A stretch of DNA of 64,000 nt from Duganella sp. sic0402 (GTDB lineage Bacteria; Pseudomonadota; Gammaproteobacteria; Burkholderiales; Burkholderiaceae_D): contig NZ_JAHUWK010000003.1 in NCBI RefSeq assembly GCF_019219065.1, forward strand, positions 124,001-188,000, in the 5' to 3' direction. Position numbers and translations under genes: made by a program. Each line of letters opens with the position of its first letter. Positions within the stretch are counted from its first letter, which is position 1. The notes under the pieces are model-generated. The model did no database searches, was not told the DNA's origin, and saw nothing but the letters and a program-made list of their open reading frames with translations. Below are positions 53,523 through 63,634 of this stretch, piece by piece.

Positions 53523-53564
53523 CAAAAAGACAACGTCCCCGCAGACACGGGTTCTACGGGGACG
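53523..53564 (-). terminator. Rho-independent terminator of the comEA-like gene
   Basis: CGTCCCCG (53534-53541) and CGGGGACG (53557-53564) form an 8-bp perfect stem with a 15-base loop. On the minus strand it is followed by TTGTCTTTTTG. It starts 18 bases after the comEA-like stop and isolates it from the tad operon. Confidence 0.8.
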
Positions 53565-53582
53565 AAGAGGATGGCTGCGGAA

Positions 53583-53879
53583 TTATTTGGCGGACTTGGC
53601 GGGCGCCCCGTCCTTGGACTTGCCGTTCACTTGCAGGCCGGCTTCGGACAGCCGCGCGGCGCTTTTCTGGCCGACGCCCTTGACGCGCGACTCAAAGTCG
53701 GCCCAGTCCTTGAACTCGCCTTTCTTGCGCTCTTCCAGGATGGCCTTGGTCTTGGCCGGGCCGAGGCCGCGGATGCTGTCCAGCGCCGCCTCGTCGGCCT
53801 TGTTGACATCGACCTGCGCCCAGGCGAAGGTCATGCTTGCCATCAGCGTGGCAAGCGCCAGCAGTAGTTGCTTGTACAT
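53583..53879 (-). CDS. ComEA-like helix-hairpin-helix DNA-binding protein
   Basis: 98 residues with a signal peptide (about 1-21, AWA-Q) and one pair of helix-hairpin-helix motifs: VDVNKADEAALDSIRGLGPAKTKAILEER and DWADFESRVKGVGQKSAARL. This is the ComEA-type periplasmic DNA-binding protein used in DNA uptake during natural transformation, in the short single-domain form common in betaproteobacteria. It has its own terminator. Whether the organism is naturally competent is not shown. Confidence 0.9.
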   Translation of the reverse strand: MYKQLLLALATLMASMTFAWAQVDVNKADEAALDSIRGLGPAKTKAILEERKKGEFKDWADFESRVKGVGQKSAARLSEAGLQVNGKSKDGAPAKSAK

Positions 53880-54003
53880 AGAATGTCTCCGTGAAGGTTA
53901 AGCAAGGGCGACCATTCGCACCTTGAATCACCTTAACGACATGCAGCGGTTGTGCGGTTGACGCCGCCACTCTGACGAAGATCAAGACGGCGGGCAGAAC
54001 GTA

Positions 54004-54978
54004 TCACCTGGCGCCCGCCACATGGTTGGCGCGCATGATTGTAGAGCTGGCTGCGCCGGCAACTGGTGCATCGATCTCGCCAACAAAAGTGTTATCCTCG
54101 ATCAGCACCCCCCGGCTATTGTGGGCGACATAAATACTATGGCGCGTTGCCGATTTTCCCTTCACGTCGATCCGATTGCCCCGAATGACGGCACCACTGC
54201 CTTGCTGAAGTATGATTGCCGCGCGCGTCTGTTTGCGGGCTGCCGGCAGTTTCATTAAGATGCTGACAGGATCGCCCGCTTCGCTCGCCGCGATCCAGCT
54301 TGGCACCAAAGGATCACCCAGGACGATGGTGTTATTCACGATCTCGCTGTTCGGTCCGGCCATCGCGATGGCGGCATCGCCATCGCTCTCGATGACGCAG
54401 TGACGCACAATATTGCCATCGCCCTCCAGCCGGATGCCCACGTTGTCGGTTTTAATCGTCAGGTTTTCAAGTACATAGCGCGTTTTCTGATAACGCTCCC
54501 CCTGCGGGATTGCCAGTAGATTTTCCGTGAGCCAGGCGTCGACAAACCGGACGCCGCTGCCACTACCACGCAAATCGATCACGCCGTTGCGCACAATGAC
54601 ATTACGCGTACGCAGGCCGTATTCAACGCCAGCACGTTCGGCCTTGCCCCGGTTGGCGCGGGCAGCAATCAATATGCCGTGGGATCGTGCCGCCGTGTGC
54701 AAGGTATGCTGCTGCAGGTCGATAATGACATCACCGCCCTCGATCACAATCAGCGCATGACCATAGCGTGGCCCTGCATGACCGCCGCCCGCCAACATAG
54801 CCTGGCTAAAATCCTTGCTCACGCAATAACGTCCTGGCTGCTCAATCAAGGCGTCCTGCGTAGCGGCACTGCGTGGCGATAAAGGCATGCATTGAGGAAT
54901 GGCGGGCTGCGCCGCCCACGCCGCCGGGAGGGCTGACAGTGCAGCCAGCGCAGTCATGAACAACTTTCGTCTCGTCAT
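54004..54978 (-). CDS. Secreted right-handed beta-helix protein
   Basis: 324 residues with a signal peptide (about 1-22). From about residue 75 on there are repeating short strands with the pectate-lyase-like ladder pattern: VIIDLQQHTLH, NVIVRNGVIDLRG, YVLENLTIKTDNVGIRLEGDGNIVRHCVIES, SEIVNNTIVLG, AVIRGNRIDV, GVLIEDNTFVG. This supports a parallel beta-helix (NosD/PbH1-like). No catalytic residues are identified, so it may bind or cleave a polysaccharide. It precedes the comEA-like gene by 124 bases. Confidence 0.8.
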   Translation of the reverse strand: MTRRKLFMTALAALSALPAAWAAQPAIPQCMPLSPRSAATQDALIEQPGRYCVSKDFSQAMLAGGGHAGPRYGHALIVIEGGDVIIDLQQHTLHTAARSHGILIAARANRGKAERAGVEYGLRTRNVIVRNGVIDLRGSGSGVRFVDAWLTENLLAIPQGERYQKTRYVLENLTIKTDNVGIRLEGDGNIVRHCVIESDGDAAIAMAGPNSEIVNNTIVLGDPLVPSWIAASEAGDPVSILMKLPAARKQTRAAIILQQGSGAVIRGNRIDVKGKSATRHSIYVAHNSRGVLIEDNTFVGEIDAPVAGAASSTIMRANHVAGAR

Positions 54979-55013
54979 TTAATCCGCTCCACTCTGTGCC
55001 GGCGTCTCCCGTA

Positions 55014-55535
55014 TCAGAAATCGCCGCCCTGCTGGACAAAGCTGTAGCCGCGGCCGTGCGGCCACGGTTGCTGCACCGCCCAGCCGAACAGCACGCCATC
55101 GTCCTGGAGGCGGAAACGCAGCACGACCGCCGTGCCTGGATGGCTGGCGACATAGTCGAAAATCGCCGCAGGTATGCGTTCCAGCACCGGCACGCGGTAG
55201 TCGCCAATGATTTGCCCGGTGGTCCAGTATTCTCCGGGCGTGGTCTGCGCACGCCAGCTCACCTGCACCCAGCGCGGAAACGACATTTTGCTGCCGCCGC
55301 CTATCGTCGAAGTGCCTTTGCCTTCCGCCGTCAGAACAGCGGCGGCAAAGGTGCGGTTCCCGGCGTCGGACAAGGCCAGGACACCTTCCTTGCTGCTGGC
55401 TCCTGGCGCCAGTTCATATTCGACCAGCATGCCCATGCCCTTCAGCGCCCGGTCACTTTGCGGCTTGCTGGCGTGGGCGCTGGATAGCAGTCCTGCCAGC
55501 AGCGAAAACCAGACCAGCAAATAGCGTCGCTTCAT
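55014..55535 (-). CDS. Exported hypothetical protein (173 aa)
   Basis: Signal peptide (MKRRYLLVWFSLLAGLLSSAHA) then about 150 residues with FPRWVQVSWRAQTTPGEYW and AIFDYVASHPGTAVVLRFRLQDDGVLFGW. The pattern resembles DUF2931-type small secreted proteins, but I am not certain. ATG 55535 is chosen because GAGAGG lies 4 bases before it; the frame extends 4 codons further. It lies 35 bases before the beta-helix gene on the same strand, so the two may be co-transcribed. Confidence 0.65.
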   Translation of the reverse strand: MKRRYLLVWFSLLAGLLSSAHASKPQSDRALKGMGMLVEYELAPGASSKEGVLALSDAGNRTFAAAVLTAEGKGTSTIGGGSKMSFPRWVQVSWRAQTTPGEYWTTGQIIGDYRVPVLERIPAAIFDYVASHPGTAVVLRFRLQDDGVLFGWAVQQPWPHGRGYSFVQQGGDF

Positions 55536-55578
55536 ATCGCCTCTCACTCATTAACGACGCAAGCGCTGCGGTCTGCGT

Positions 55579-56505
55579 TCAGGTCGAAGGGAACAATTCC
55601 TCGCGCGTGACGGTGGCGGTGCCCAGCTTGCCGACCACAATGCCGCCGGCGCGGTTGGCGGTCTGCACGGCTTCCTCCCAGCCTGCGCCGGTGCCCAGCA
55701 TGCAGGCCAGCGTGGCGATCACGGTGTCGCCGGCGCCCGAAACGTCAAACACTTCGCGCGCCTGCGCCGGCATGTGGAATTGCGCGCCGTCGGTGTACAG
55801 CGTCATGCCCTCTTCCGAACGGGTCAGCAACAATGCGTCCAGTTTCAGCTCGGCACGCAGGGCTTGCGCCTTGGCGGTCAGTTGCGCTTCGCTGCTCCAG
55901 GTGCCTGCGATCAGTTTGAACTCCGACTTGTTCGGCGTCAGCACGGTGGCGCCGGCATAGCGGCTGAAGTCGTCGCCTTTCGGATCGACCAGCACCACTT
56001 TGCCGGCGGCGCGCGCGGCGGCGATCATGTCGGCCACCGCCACCAGGCTGCCCTTGGCATAGTCCGACAGCACGATCACGTCGTAATCGGCCAGCAGCGC
56101 CTTGAACTGTTCCAGCTTGTCGCGCAGCACCGTATCAGTCGGCGCTTCTTCAAAATCAATACGCACCATCTGCTGCTGACGGCCGATCACGCGCAGCTTG
56201 ATGATGGTGGAGATGGCGTCGTCGCGCTTCAGGTAGCTGCGGATGCCGCCGCCTTCCAGCAGGCGCTGCACCTCATCGCCCGCCTCGTCGTTGCCGACGA
56301 TACCGAGCAGGCCGGACTGCGCGCCCAGCGCCGCCGCATTGCGCGACACGTTGGCGGCGCCGCCCAGGCGCGCTTCGCGCTTCTCGATGCGCACCACCGG
56401 CACCGGCGCCTCCGGCGAAATACGGCTGACCTCACCGAACCAGTAGCGGTCCAGCATCACGTCGCCCACTACCAGGATGCGTACTTTATCCAGAGTCTTC
56501 GTCAC
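55579..56505 (-). CDS. rfaE1: D-glycero-beta-D-manno-heptose-7-phosphate kinase
   Basis: 308-residue PfkB-family sugar kinase, the first domain of HldE as a stand-alone protein. It phosphorylates heptose 7-phosphate at C1 in ADP-heptose synthesis for the lipopolysaccharide core. Hallmarks are GDVMLDRYWFGEVSRISPEAPVPVV near the N-terminus, LGGAANVSRNAAALG and the C-terminal DVSGAGDTVIATLA with the catalytic Asp. It lies 11 bases after ugd. The cytidylyl partner (rfaE2) is not in the window. Confidence 0.95.
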   Translation of the reverse strand: MTKTLDKVRILVVGDVMLDRYWFGEVSRISPEAPVPVVRIEKREARLGGAANVSRNAAALGAQSGLLGIVGNDEAGDEVQRLLEGGGIRSYLKRDDAISTIIKLRVIGRQQQMVRIDFEEAPTDTVLRDKLEQFKALLADYDVIVLSDYAKGSLVAVADMIAAARAAGKVVLVDPKGDDFSRYAGATVLTPNKSEFKLIAGTWSSEAQLTAKAQALRAELKLDALLLTRSEEGMTLYTDGAQFHMPAQAREVFDVSGAGDTVIATLACMLGTGAGWEEAVQTANRAGGIVVGKLGTATVTREELFPST

Positions 56506-56516
56506 AGTTATCCTCG

Positions 56517-57884
56517 TTAGTTGCGGGTCAGCACCGAGCGGCCAATGCCGTGGTATTCAAAGCCGATTTCGGCCATCACTTCCGGCTCGAACAGATTACG
56601 GCCGTCGAAGATCACCGCGTGCTTCAGTGCCGCCTTGATCTTGTCGAAGTCCGGGCTGCGGAAGGCCTTCCATTCGGTGACGATGGCCAGTGCCTCGGCG
56701 CCGGTCAGCGTATCCATCGGGCTGTCGGCAAAGCGCACCCGTGCCAGTTCGGCGGCGTTCAGGTCGAGCGCCAGCACGCGCCGGGCTTCCGGCATGGCGA
56801 CCGGGTCATACACCGCCACCGTGGCGCCGGCGTCCAGCAGTTGGCGGATCAAGACCCGCGCCGGCGCTTCGCGCATATCGTCGGTGTTGGGCTTGAAGGC
56901 CAGGCCCCAGATGGCGAAGTGTTTTCCGCCCAGGTAGGCGCCAAAGCGCGACAGCACCTTACGGCCCAATACCAGCTTCTGCTTGTCGTTGACCACCTCC
57001 ACCGCGCGCAGGATGTGCAGATCCTGCGCATAGTGGCGCGCGGTGCGTTCCAGCGCCTGCACGTCTTTCGGGAAGCAGGAGCCACCGTAACCGGCGCCGG
57101 CGTACAGGAAGCTGTGGCCGATACGCGGATCGGAACCGATGCCGCGGCGTACCGCTTCGATGTCGACGCCGACGTTGTCGGCCAGGTTGGCCAGCTCGTT
57201 CATGAACGAAATGCGGGTGGCCAGCATGGCGTTGGCGGCGTATTTGGTGAACTCGGCCGAGCGCACGTCCATCCAGAAGGTACGCTCGTGGTTGCGGTTG
57301 AACGGCGCGTACAGGCGCTTCATCAGCGCCGCCGCCTGCTGGCCCTCGGCCGTGCTGTCGTGGCCGATGACGATGCGGTCCGGACGCATGAAGTCTTCCA
57401 CCGCAGCACCCTCTTTGAGGAATTCCGGATTCGACACCACGGTGAAGCTGGCGTCGCTGCCGCGCGCCTGCAATTCCTCTTGCAGCGCAATGCGCACGCG
57501 GTCGCCGGTGCCGACCGGCACGGTCGATTTGTCGACGATGACCTTGAAGCCAGTCGCATGCTTGCCGATGTTGCGGGCGGCGGCCAGCACGTATTGCAGA
57601 TCGGCCGAGCCGTCTTCATCTGGCGGCGTACCGACCGCGATGAACTGCACTTCGCCGTGCGCCACCGAGGCGGCGACATCGGTCGAGAAATGCAGACGGC
57701 CGGCGGCGCGGTTGCGCGCCACCACTTCTTCCAGGCCTGGCTCGTGGATCGGGATGCCGCCGTTGTTCAGCAGGTCGATCTTGGCCTGGTCTACGTCCAG
57801 GCAGAATACGTCGTTGCCCAGCTCCGCCAGGCAGGCGCCGGTGACCAGGCCCACATAGCCGGTGCCGATGATGGTGATTTTCAT
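56517..57884 (-). CDS. ugd: UDP-glucose 6-dehydrogenase
   Basis: 455-residue NAD-dependent enzyme that oxidises UDP-glucose to UDP-glucuronate for surface polysaccharides and LPS modification. The N-terminal Rossmann motif is [17 protein letters not shown], the catalytic Cys is in [14 protein letters not shown] and the C-terminal UDP-binding domain contains [16 protein letters not shown]. Length and motifs are standard. It sits between lapB, separated by a palindromic element, and rfaE1. Confidence 0.95.
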   Translation of the reverse strand: MKITIIGTGYVGLVTGACLAELGNDVFCLDVDQAKIDLLNNGGIPIHEPGLEEVVARNRAAGRLHFSTDVAASVAHGEVQFIAVGTPPDEDGSADLQYVLAAARNIGKHATGFKVIVDKSTVPVGTGDRVRIALQEELQARGSDASFTVVSNPEFLKEGAAVEDFMRPDRIVIGHDSTAEGQQAAALMKRLYAPFNRNHERTFWMDVRSAEFTKYAANAMLATRISFMNELANLADNVGVDIEAVRRGIGSDPRIGHSFLYAGAGYGGSCFPKDVQALERTARHYAQDLHILRAVEVVNDKQKLVLGRKVLSRFGAYLGGKHFAIWGLAFKPNTDDMREAPARVLIRQLLDAGATVAVYDPVAMPEARRVLALDLNAAELARVRFADSPMDTLTGAEALAIVTEWKAFRSPDFDKIKAALKHAVIFDGRNLFEPEVMAEIGFEYHGIGRSVLTRN

Positions 57885-57900
57885 GGTGACTCTCTTAGTA

Positions 57901-57937
57901 CCCCGTCATTCCGGCCTGCGCCGGAATGACGGTGGGG
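57901..57937. repeat. REP-like palindromic intergenic element
   Basis: CCGTCATTCCGGC (57903-57915) and GCCGGAATGACGG (57920-57932) are perfect reverse complements with a 4-base loop; the flanking CCCC/GGGG extends the stem with one bulge. It fills almost the whole gap between lapB and ugd. GTCATTCC-type palindromes are widespread as dispersed intergenic repeats in proteobacteria. It has no T-run, so it is not a standard terminator. Confidence 0.8.
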
Positions 57938-59113
57938 TTAATTCATAACGTTAAGTTCTTCGGTGCGGCGCGGCGGGTAGGTTTCCCAGCGGCTGCAACC
58001 AGGACATTGCCAGTAGAACTGGCGCGACTTGAAGCCGCAATGGCTGCACTGGTAGCGCGCCAGTTTCTGCGTGTAGCCGTGCACCAGATTCTTCACCATC
58101 GACAGCTCAGTCACCAGATTGGGCGGCGCATCGACCAGCCGCGCTTCCAGCAGCTTGTCCAGGCCCAGCAGAGTCGGCGTGCGGCGCAATTCGTTCGATA
58201 CCAGCTGCTTGGCGGCGTCGACGCCGTCCAGCTCCAGCACCGCTTTGTAGACCACTTCGATCAGGTCGATCGACGAGGCCTGCTCAAGATAGGATTTCAG
58301 CAGGTTCAGGCCTTCCTGCGGGCGGCCGACCTTGCGGTAGCCCTCCATCAGCCGCTGTGCCACCAGCGCCACGTGCGGCACGCTGATCTGCTCAACGCGG
58401 CGCCAGGTCAGCAGCGCCGCCTCGACATCGCCCTGTGCCAGCTGCGCATCGCCGGTCAGCATGGTGGCGCGCACGTTGACGCGATCCGCCTGCAGCGATT
58501 TGTCCAGCAGCTCCAGCGCCTGCTCCGGATGCAGGTGCACCAGCGCGTCCTGCGCCAGCTCGCAGTAGAACTGCGCGATCTGCTTCTGGCGCGAACCAGC
58601 GCCGGATTCCTGCAGGCCGATGGCGGCCTCGATGGCGCGCGGCCACTCCTTCTCGCGCTGGAAAATCTCCAGCAGCGCACGGCGCGCCTGCGCCGAATAG
58701 GAGCCGTTCAGCAGCGTGTTGAAGGTTTCCTCGGCGCGGTCCAGCAGGCCGGCCTTCAGGTAATCCATGCCCAGCTCGTACTTGGCATGGTCTTTCTGAT
58801 CCTGCGGCAGGTCGGGACGCGCCAGCAGGTTCTGGTGTATCCGGATGGCGCGCTCGGTTTCGCCACGGCGGCGGAACAGATTGCCCAGCGCGAAGTGCAT
58901 ATCGGCCGATTCCGGATCCAGCCGGACGATGTCGATAAACGCGTCCACCGCCTTGTCCTGCTGATCGTTGAGCAGGAAGTTTAAGCCTTTGTAATAGCCG
59001 CGCGGCAGCGTGCGCGACTCCGACACCACGGCGCGCATATCGACGCGCGCGGCAAGCCATCCCAGGCCAAACAAGACCGGGATGCCCAGTAACCACCAGA
59101 GTTCAAATTCCAT
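57938..59113 (-). CDS. lapB: Lipopolysaccharide assembly protein B (LapB/YciM)
   Basis: 391 residues. An N-terminal transmembrane anchor (FELWWLLGIPVLFGLGWLAARVDM) is followed by about nine TPR repeats and a C-terminal rubredoxin-like zinc/iron site (YQCSHCGFKSRQFYWQCPGC, two CxxC pairs). In E. coli LapB works with FtsH to control LpxC and thereby LPS amount. It follows lapA by 9 bases. Confidence 0.95.
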   Translation of the reverse strand: MEFELWWLLGIPVLFGLGWLAARVDMRAVVSESRTLPRGYYKGLNFLLNDQQDKAVDAFIDIVRLDPESADMHFALGNLFRRRGETERAIRIHQNLLARPDLPQDQKDHAKYELGMDYLKAGLLDRAEETFNTLLNGSYSAQARRALLEIFQREKEWPRAIEAAIGLQESGAGSRQKQIAQFYCELAQDALVHLHPEQALELLDKSLQADRVNVRATMLTGDAQLAQGDVEAALLTWRRVEQISVPHVALVAQRLMEGYRKVGRPQEGLNLLKSYLEQASSIDLIEVVYKAVLELDGVDAAKQLVSNELRRTPTLLGLDKLLEARLVDAPPNLVTELSMVKNLVHGYTQKLARYQCSHCGFKSRQFYWQCPGCSRWETYPPRRTEELNVMN

Positions 59114-59122
59114 GAGTGCTAG

Positions 59123-59428
59123 TTATTGTTGTGTATTGACGCTGTCCGGCTGCGGCTGGCGGGTAGCCTGCTGCGCCGACGATTGCAGCGTGTGGATAGT
59201 GGTTTTGTGCTTATTGGTTTCGCGGCGGTGGCGGAACACGGTGGGCGTCAGCGCCAGCACGCCAAGTACGGCGCCGGCCACGAAGAAGCCGAGCAGCATC
59301 AGCACCAGCGGGCCGCGCAGCTCATAGTGCAGGAACAATTGCAGATCGACTTCCTGCGAGTTCTTCAGCGCGAAGCCGAAAAACAGCACAAAAATAATGA
59401 AGCCTACGATGGGGGAGATGAATTTCAT
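59123..59428 (-). CDS. lapA: Lipopolysaccharide assembly protein A (LapA)
   Basis: 101 residues with two transmembrane segments (about residues 5-22 and 40-64) and a Gln/Thr-rich tail, the usual LapA/DUF1049 layout (KNSQEVDLQLFLHYELRGPLVLMLLGFFVAG). ATG 59428 is chosen because AGGA lies about 9 bases upstream and the conserved N-terminus MKFISPIVGF begins there; the frame is open to 59482. Encoded just before lapB as in other proteobacteria. Confidence 0.9.
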   Translation of the reverse strand: MKFISPIVGFIIFVLFFGFALKNSQEVDLQLFLHYELRGPLVLMLLGFFVAGAVLGVLALTPTVFRHRRETNKHKTTIHTLQSSAQQATRQPQPDSVNTQQ

Positions 59429-59480
59429 CAGCCGGTATCCTGTTGAGTGCCAAGAGCGCCAGTATCGCACCTCGGCCAAC

Positions 59481-59516
59481 AAAAAAAAAGCGGCATCCCG
59501 AAGGACGCCGCTTTTG
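59481..59516 (-). terminator. Rho-independent terminator after ihfB
   Basis: On the minus strand AAAGCGGCGTCC pairs with the following GGGATGCCGCTTT (one mismatch) and a run of T residues follows. It begins about 18 bases after the ihfB stop and lies inside the upstream extension of lapA. Confidence 0.82.
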
Positions 59517-59533
59517 CTTAACTATTGAATGCT

Positions 59534-59839
59534 TCAGTCCTCGATGATCGGTTGCCCGACCATCGCGTCAACCCGCTCGCGCAATTGCTTGCCCGGCTTG
59601 AAGTGAGGCACCCGTTTTTCGGGCACCATCACCTTGTCGCCCGACTTCGGATTGCGTCCGATGCGCGGTGGCCGGCTGTTCAGAGCAAAACTGCCAAAAC
59701 CGCGTATCTCGATGCGCTGACCAGTCGACAAAGCGTTGGTCATCGCATCCAGAATGGTCTTGACGGCATACTCCGCATCTTTGGCCACCAGCTGAGAATA
59801 ACGCTCAGCCAGGCGGTTAATCAGTTCGGACTTAGTCAT
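59534..59839 (-). CDS. ihfB: Integration host factor subunit beta
   Basis: 101-residue HU/IHF-family DNA-bending protein. The N-terminal [14 protein letters not shown], the DNA-intercalating Pro region and the family signature [24 protein letters not shown] are present; the beta-arm and C-terminal helix complete it. It is encoded 13 bases after rpsA, the common order rpsA-ihfB in proteobacteria, and is followed by a terminator. Confidence 0.96.
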   Translation of the reverse strand: MTKSELINRLAERYSQLVAKDAEYAVKTILDAMTNALSTGQRIEIRGFGSFALNSRPPRIGRNPKSGDKVMVPEKRVPHFKPGKQLRERVDAMVGQPIIED

Positions 59840-59852
59840 CGCGAACTAGTTC

Positions 59853-61529
59853 TTAGTTCTTGTTGTCCAGCTTAGCCTTCAGCAGTGCGCCCAGGCTGGT
59901 GGTGCCCGAAGCAGCGTTGCTGTCCGAAGCGATGTTTTTCATCGCTTCAGCGGTGTCAGCCGAATCTTTAGCTTTGATCGACAGCTGGATCGAACGTGCT
60001 TTACGGTCGATGTTGATCACCAGAGCTTCGACGGAGTCGCCGACTTTCAGGTGGGTGCCAGCATCTTCCACGCGGTCACGCGAGATTTCCGAAGCGCGCA
60101 GGTAGCCTTCAACTTCTTCCGACAGTTGGATCACGGCGCCTTTAGGCTCAACCGATTTAACGGTACCGGTCACCAGCGAACCTTTGTCGTTCATGGCTGC
60201 GTAGTTGTTGAATGGATCGCCTTCCAGTTGCTTAACGCCCAGGGAAACGCGCTCACGCTCAACGTCGATCGCCAGAACGATGGCTTCCAGTTCGTCACCT
60301 TTCTTGAACTTGCGTACGGCTTCTTCGCCGGACTCGGTCCACGACAGGTCGGACAGGTGTACCAGGCCGTCGATGTTGCCAGCCAGACCGATGAACACGC
60401 CGAAGTCGGTGATCGATTTGATCGCGCCTTTGACTTTGTCACCTTTCTTATGGGTCACGCCGAAGTCGTCCCATGGGTTGGCTTTGCACTGTTTCATGCC
60501 CAGCGAAATACGGCGACGCTCTTCGTCGATTTCCAGTACCATCACTTCTACTTCGTCGCCCAGTTGGACAACTTTATTAGGAGCGACGTTTTTGTTGGTC
60601 CAGTCCATTTCCGACACGTGAACCAGGCCTTCGATGCCTTGTTCAACTTCAACGAACGCGCCGTAGTCGGTCAGATTGGTTACTTTACCGAACAGGCGGG
60701 TGCCTTGTGGGTAACGACGCGACAGACCGGTCCATGGGTCATCGCCCAGTTGCTTCACGCCCAGCGAAACACGGTTCTTCTCTTGATCGTATTTCAGGAC
60801 TTTAGCGGTGATCTCTTGACCAACGGTCAGCACTTCCGATGGGTGACGCACACGACGCCATGCCAGGTCGGTGATGTGCAGCAGGCCGTCGATGCCGCCC
60901 AGATCCACGAACGCGCCGTAGTCGGTGATGTTTTTCACAACGCCGGTCACCACGGTGCCTTCTTTCAGCGTTTCCATCAGTTTCTGACGCTCTTCGCCCA
61001 TCGAAGCTTCGATGACGGCGCGACGCGACAGAACCACGTTGTTACGCTTGCGGTCCAGTTTGATCACTTTGAATTCGAGGGTTTTGCCTTCGAATGGGGT
61101 GGTGTCTTTGACTGGACGGGTGTCCACCAGCGAACCTGGCAGGAAGGCACGGATGCCGTTGGTCAGAACGGTCAGGCCGCCCTTGACTTTGCCGTTCACG
61201 GTGCCGACGACGATCTCGCCCGACTCCATTGCTTTTTCCAGTGCCAGCCACGAAGCCAGACGCTTGGCTTTGTCGCGCGACAGGATGGTATCGCCGAAAC
61301 CATTTTCCAGCGATTCGATGGCCACGGAAACGAAGTCACCTACTTTGACTTCCAGTTCGCCTTGGTCATTTTTGAATTCTTCAACAGGGATGAAAGCTTC
61401 CGATTTCAGGCCTGCGTTGACGATCACGAAGTTGTGATCCAGACGAACGACTTCAGCCGAAATTACTTCGCCCGAGCGCATATCTTGACGCGACAGGGAT
61501 TCTTCGAAGAGGGCTGCAAAACTTTCCAT
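59853..61529 (-). CDS. rpsA: 30S ribosomal protein S1
   Basis: 558 residues, matching the usual six-S1-domain form. Repeated OB-fold units such as [41 protein letters not shown] and [21 protein letters not shown] are visible at regular spacing. It delivers mRNA to the 30S subunit during initiation. GGAAG precedes the ATG. A 70-base leader separates it from cmk, which may carry autoregulation as in other bacteria. Confidence 0.97.
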   Translation of the reverse strand: MESFAALFEESLSRQDMRSGEVISAEVVRLDHNFVIVNAGLKSEAFIPVEEFKNDQGELEVKVGDFVSVAIESLENGFGDTILSRDKAKRLASWLALEKAMESGEIVVGTVNGKVKGGLTVLTNGIRAFLPGSLVDTRPVKDTTPFEGKTLEFKVIKLDRKRNNVVLSRRAVIEASMGEERQKLMETLKEGTVVTGVVKNITDYGAFVDLGGIDGLLHITDLAWRRVRHPSEVLTVGQEITAKVLKYDQEKNRVSLGVKQLGDDPWTGLSRRYPQGTRLFGKVTNLTDYGAFVEVEQGIEGLVHVSEMDWTNKNVAPNKVVQLGDEVEVMVLEIDEERRRISLGMKQCKANPWDDFGVTHKKGDKVKGAIKSITDFGVFIGLAGNIDGLVHLSDLSWTESGEEAVRKFKKGDELEAIVLAIDVERERVSLGVKQLEGDPFNNYAAMNDKGSLVTGTVKSVEPKGAVIQLSEEVEGYLRASEISRDRVEDAGTHLKVGDSVEALVINIDRKARSIQLSIKAKDSADTAEAMKNIASDSNAASGTTSLGALLKAKLDNKN

Positions 61530-61599
61530 AATAAACTTCCAGGTCAGCCAGTAAGGCTCGCAGGATGCGACTTCAACTGGGTTAGGTTAATAAAAGGTA

Positions 61600-62268
61600 T
61601 TACTTGGTGATGCCGGCGTACCATTTCAAGACCTGGTCGACTGCTGCATCAGCGGTCATTTCCGAGGTATCGAGCACGTACGCGCCTTCTGGCGGGACCA
61701 GCGGCGCGATGGTCCGTTTCATATCACGGTCGTCGCGGGCCTGCAAATCCATCAGGAGGTCTTCCATATTAGCAGAAATTCCCTTGTCTATCAATTGCTT
61801 ATAACGGCGCCCTGCGCGCGCTGCCACGGAGGCGGTCAAAAACACCTTCAGCGGGGCATGCGGGAAGATCACCGAACCCATGTCGCGTCCGTCCGCCACC
61901 AGGCCGGGCGCCTTGCGGAAGCCCAGCTGCAGCCCGGTCAGCGCATGCCGTACCGCCGGGAAGGTGGCGATCCTGGAGGCGGTGTTGCCGACCTCTTCGG
62001 CGCGGATCGCGTCGGTGACGTTTTCGTGCGACAGAATGATGTCGCCCCCCTGGAAGCTGCAATGCAGGTGCTCGGCCAGCTTGGCCAGCGCGTGCTCGTC
62101 AGCCAGGTCGGTCTGGCGGCGCAGCGCCGACAGCGCCGTCAAGCGGTACAGCGCGCCCGAGTCCAGGTAATGGAAGCCGAGCTTATCGGCAACGCGGTGT
62201 GCGACCGTGCCCTTGCCGGATGCGGTAGGGCCGTCGATGGTGATGACTGGAATCTGGGAAGTTGGCAT
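61600..62268 (-). CDS. cmk: Cytidylate kinase
   Basis: 222-residue CMP/dCMP kinase. The P-loop is [14 protein letters not shown] at residues 10-23; the CMP-binding insertion with [15 protein letters not shown] and the lid [10 protein letters not shown] fit the family. It lies 5 bases after aroA and 70 bases before rpsA, the conserved aroA-cmk-rpsA order. Confidence 0.96.
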   Translation of the reverse strand: MPTSQIPVITIDGPTASGKGTVAHRVADKLGFHYLDSGALYRLTALSALRRQTDLADEHALAKLAEHLHCSFQGGDIILSHENVTDAIRAEEVGNTASRIATFPAVRHALTGLQLGFRKAPGLVADGRDMGSVIFPHAPLKVFLTASVAARAGRRYKQLIDKGISANMEDLLMDLQARDDRDMKRTIAPLVPPEGAYVLDTSEMTADAAVDQVLKWYAGITK

Positions 62269-62273
62269 ATCGT

Positions 62274-63587
62274 TTATTGTGCGATTTTTGCAAATGCGCT
62301 GAAGTAGTCAGGGAAAGTCTTGTTCACGCACTTGGGATCGTTGATGCGGGTGACTGCCCCCTTGCGCAGCGCGCCGTCCAGCGACACCAGCGAGAAGCAC
62401 ATCGCCATGCGGTGATCGTCGTAAGTATCGATGGTAGCAGCTGCGATGGCCGCAGGTGGCGTGACTTTGATGTAGTCCGGGCCTTCTTCGACGATGGCGC
62501 CAACCTTGCGCAGTTCGGTGGCCATGGCGGCGATGCGGTCGGTTTCCTTGACGCGCCAGCTGGCAATGTTGCGCAGCGTCGACGGGCCGTCGGCGTACAG
62601 CGCGGCCACGGCAATGGTCATGGCGGCGTCGGGGATGTGATTGAAATCGGCGTCGATGGCTTTCAGCGGGCCGTTGGCGCGCGCTTCGATCCAGTTGTCG
62701 CCCATGGTGATCTGCGCGCCCATCTGCTCCAGCGCGGCGGCAAAGCGCACGTCGCCCTGGATGCTGTTGTTGCCCACGCCCTCGACCCGCACCGGTCCGC
62801 CGCCGATCGCGCCGGCCGCCAGGAAGTACGATGCCGACGAAGCGTCGCCTTCAACGTGGATGGTGCCGGGCGATTGATAGATCTGGCCTGGCTGGATGGT
62901 GAAGGATGTCCAGCCGTTCTGCTCGACCTTGACGCCGAAGCGGCGGATCAGGTTCAGCGTGATTTCGATGTAAGGCTTGGAGATCAGTTCACCGATCACG
63001 TCGATGGTGATCGCGTGGTCCCTGGCCATCAGCGGCGCCACCATCAGCAGCGCGGTCAGGAACTGGCTCGACACATCGCCGCGCACCGACAGGCGCTGGG
63101 TGGTGATCTTGCCTTGTTTGATGTGCAGCGGCGGGTAGCCTGGGTTGCCGGTGTACTCAACGTTGGTGCCGGCGGCGTTGAGCGCGTCGACCAGGTCGCC
63201 GATCGGACGCTCGTGCATGCGTGGCACGCCGTGCAGCGTGTAGTCGCCACCGATAACGGCCAGCGCGGCGGTCAACGGGCGAATCGCCGTGCCGGCATTC
63301 CCCATAAACAAATCCGCCGACTTATTCGGTAGCACGCCGGCCACGCCAGTAACGTGATGGATGGTGCCGGTGGCGGTTTTCTCTTCGTGCCATTGCACGC
63401 CGAGCGAGCGCAGCGCGGCCAGCATCACGGCAGTGTCGTCCGATGCCAGCAAATCCACAATCGCCACCTGCCCTTGCGACAGCGCCGCCAGCAGCAGGAT
63501 GCGGTTGGAGATGGACTTGGAGCCCGGCAGGCGCACCGCGCCTTTAACGTGAGCGACCGTTTGCAGGTCAATATATTCGTGAGTCAT
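62274..63587 (-). CDS. aroA: 3-phosphoshikimate 1-carboxyvinyltransferase (EPSP synthase)
   Basis: 437 residues. It catalyses the sixth step of the shikimate pathway, joining PEP to shikimate 3-phosphate. Signatures are [17 protein letters not shown] near the N-terminus, [17 protein letters not shown] in the middle and the C-terminal [19 protein letters not shown]. It lies 47 bases after tyrA with a palindrome in the gap, and 5 bases before cmk. Confidence 0.96.
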   Translation of the reverse strand: MTHEYIDLQTVAHVKGAVRLPGSKSISNRILLLAALSQGQVAIVDLLASDDTAVMLAALRSLGVQWHEEKTATGTIHHVTGVAGVLPNKSADLFMGNAGTAIRPLTAALAVIGGDYTLHGVPRMHERPIGDLVDALNAAGTNVEYTGNPGYPPLHIKQGKITTQRLSVRGDVSSQFLTALLMVAPLMARDHAITIDVIGELISKPYIEITLNLIRRFGVKVEQNGWTSFTIQPGQIYQSPGTIHVEGDASSASYFLAAGAIGGGPVRVEGVGNNSIQGDVRFAAALEQMGAQITMGDNWIEARANGPLKAIDADFNHIPDAAMTIAVAALYADGPSTLRNIASWRVKETDRIAAMATELRKVGAIVEEGPDYIKVTPPAAIAAATIDTYDDHRMAMCFSLVSLDGALRKGAVTRINDPKCVNKTFPDYFSAFAKIAQ

Positions 63588-63601
63588 TTGTTTTCCTTAA
63601 C

Positions 63602-63633
63602 TTCGGGGTCCGAATGTCGGCACTGACCCCGAA
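63602..63633. repeat. Palindromic element between tyrA and aroA
   Basis: TTCGGGGTC (63602-63610) and GACCCCGAA (63625-63633) are exact reverse complements around a 14-base loop that itself holds a shorter CCGA/TCGG pair. It fills most of the 47-base gap between tyrA and aroA. The GGGGTC/GACCCC core is seen in dispersed intergenic repeats of Oxalobacteraceae as far as I recall. It has no T-run. Confidence 0.65.
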
Positions 63634-63634
63634 T

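Noticed and set aside
55014..55535. Firm assignment to DUF2931
   Set aside because: Only a loose pattern similarity by eye; kept as a hypothetical exported protein.
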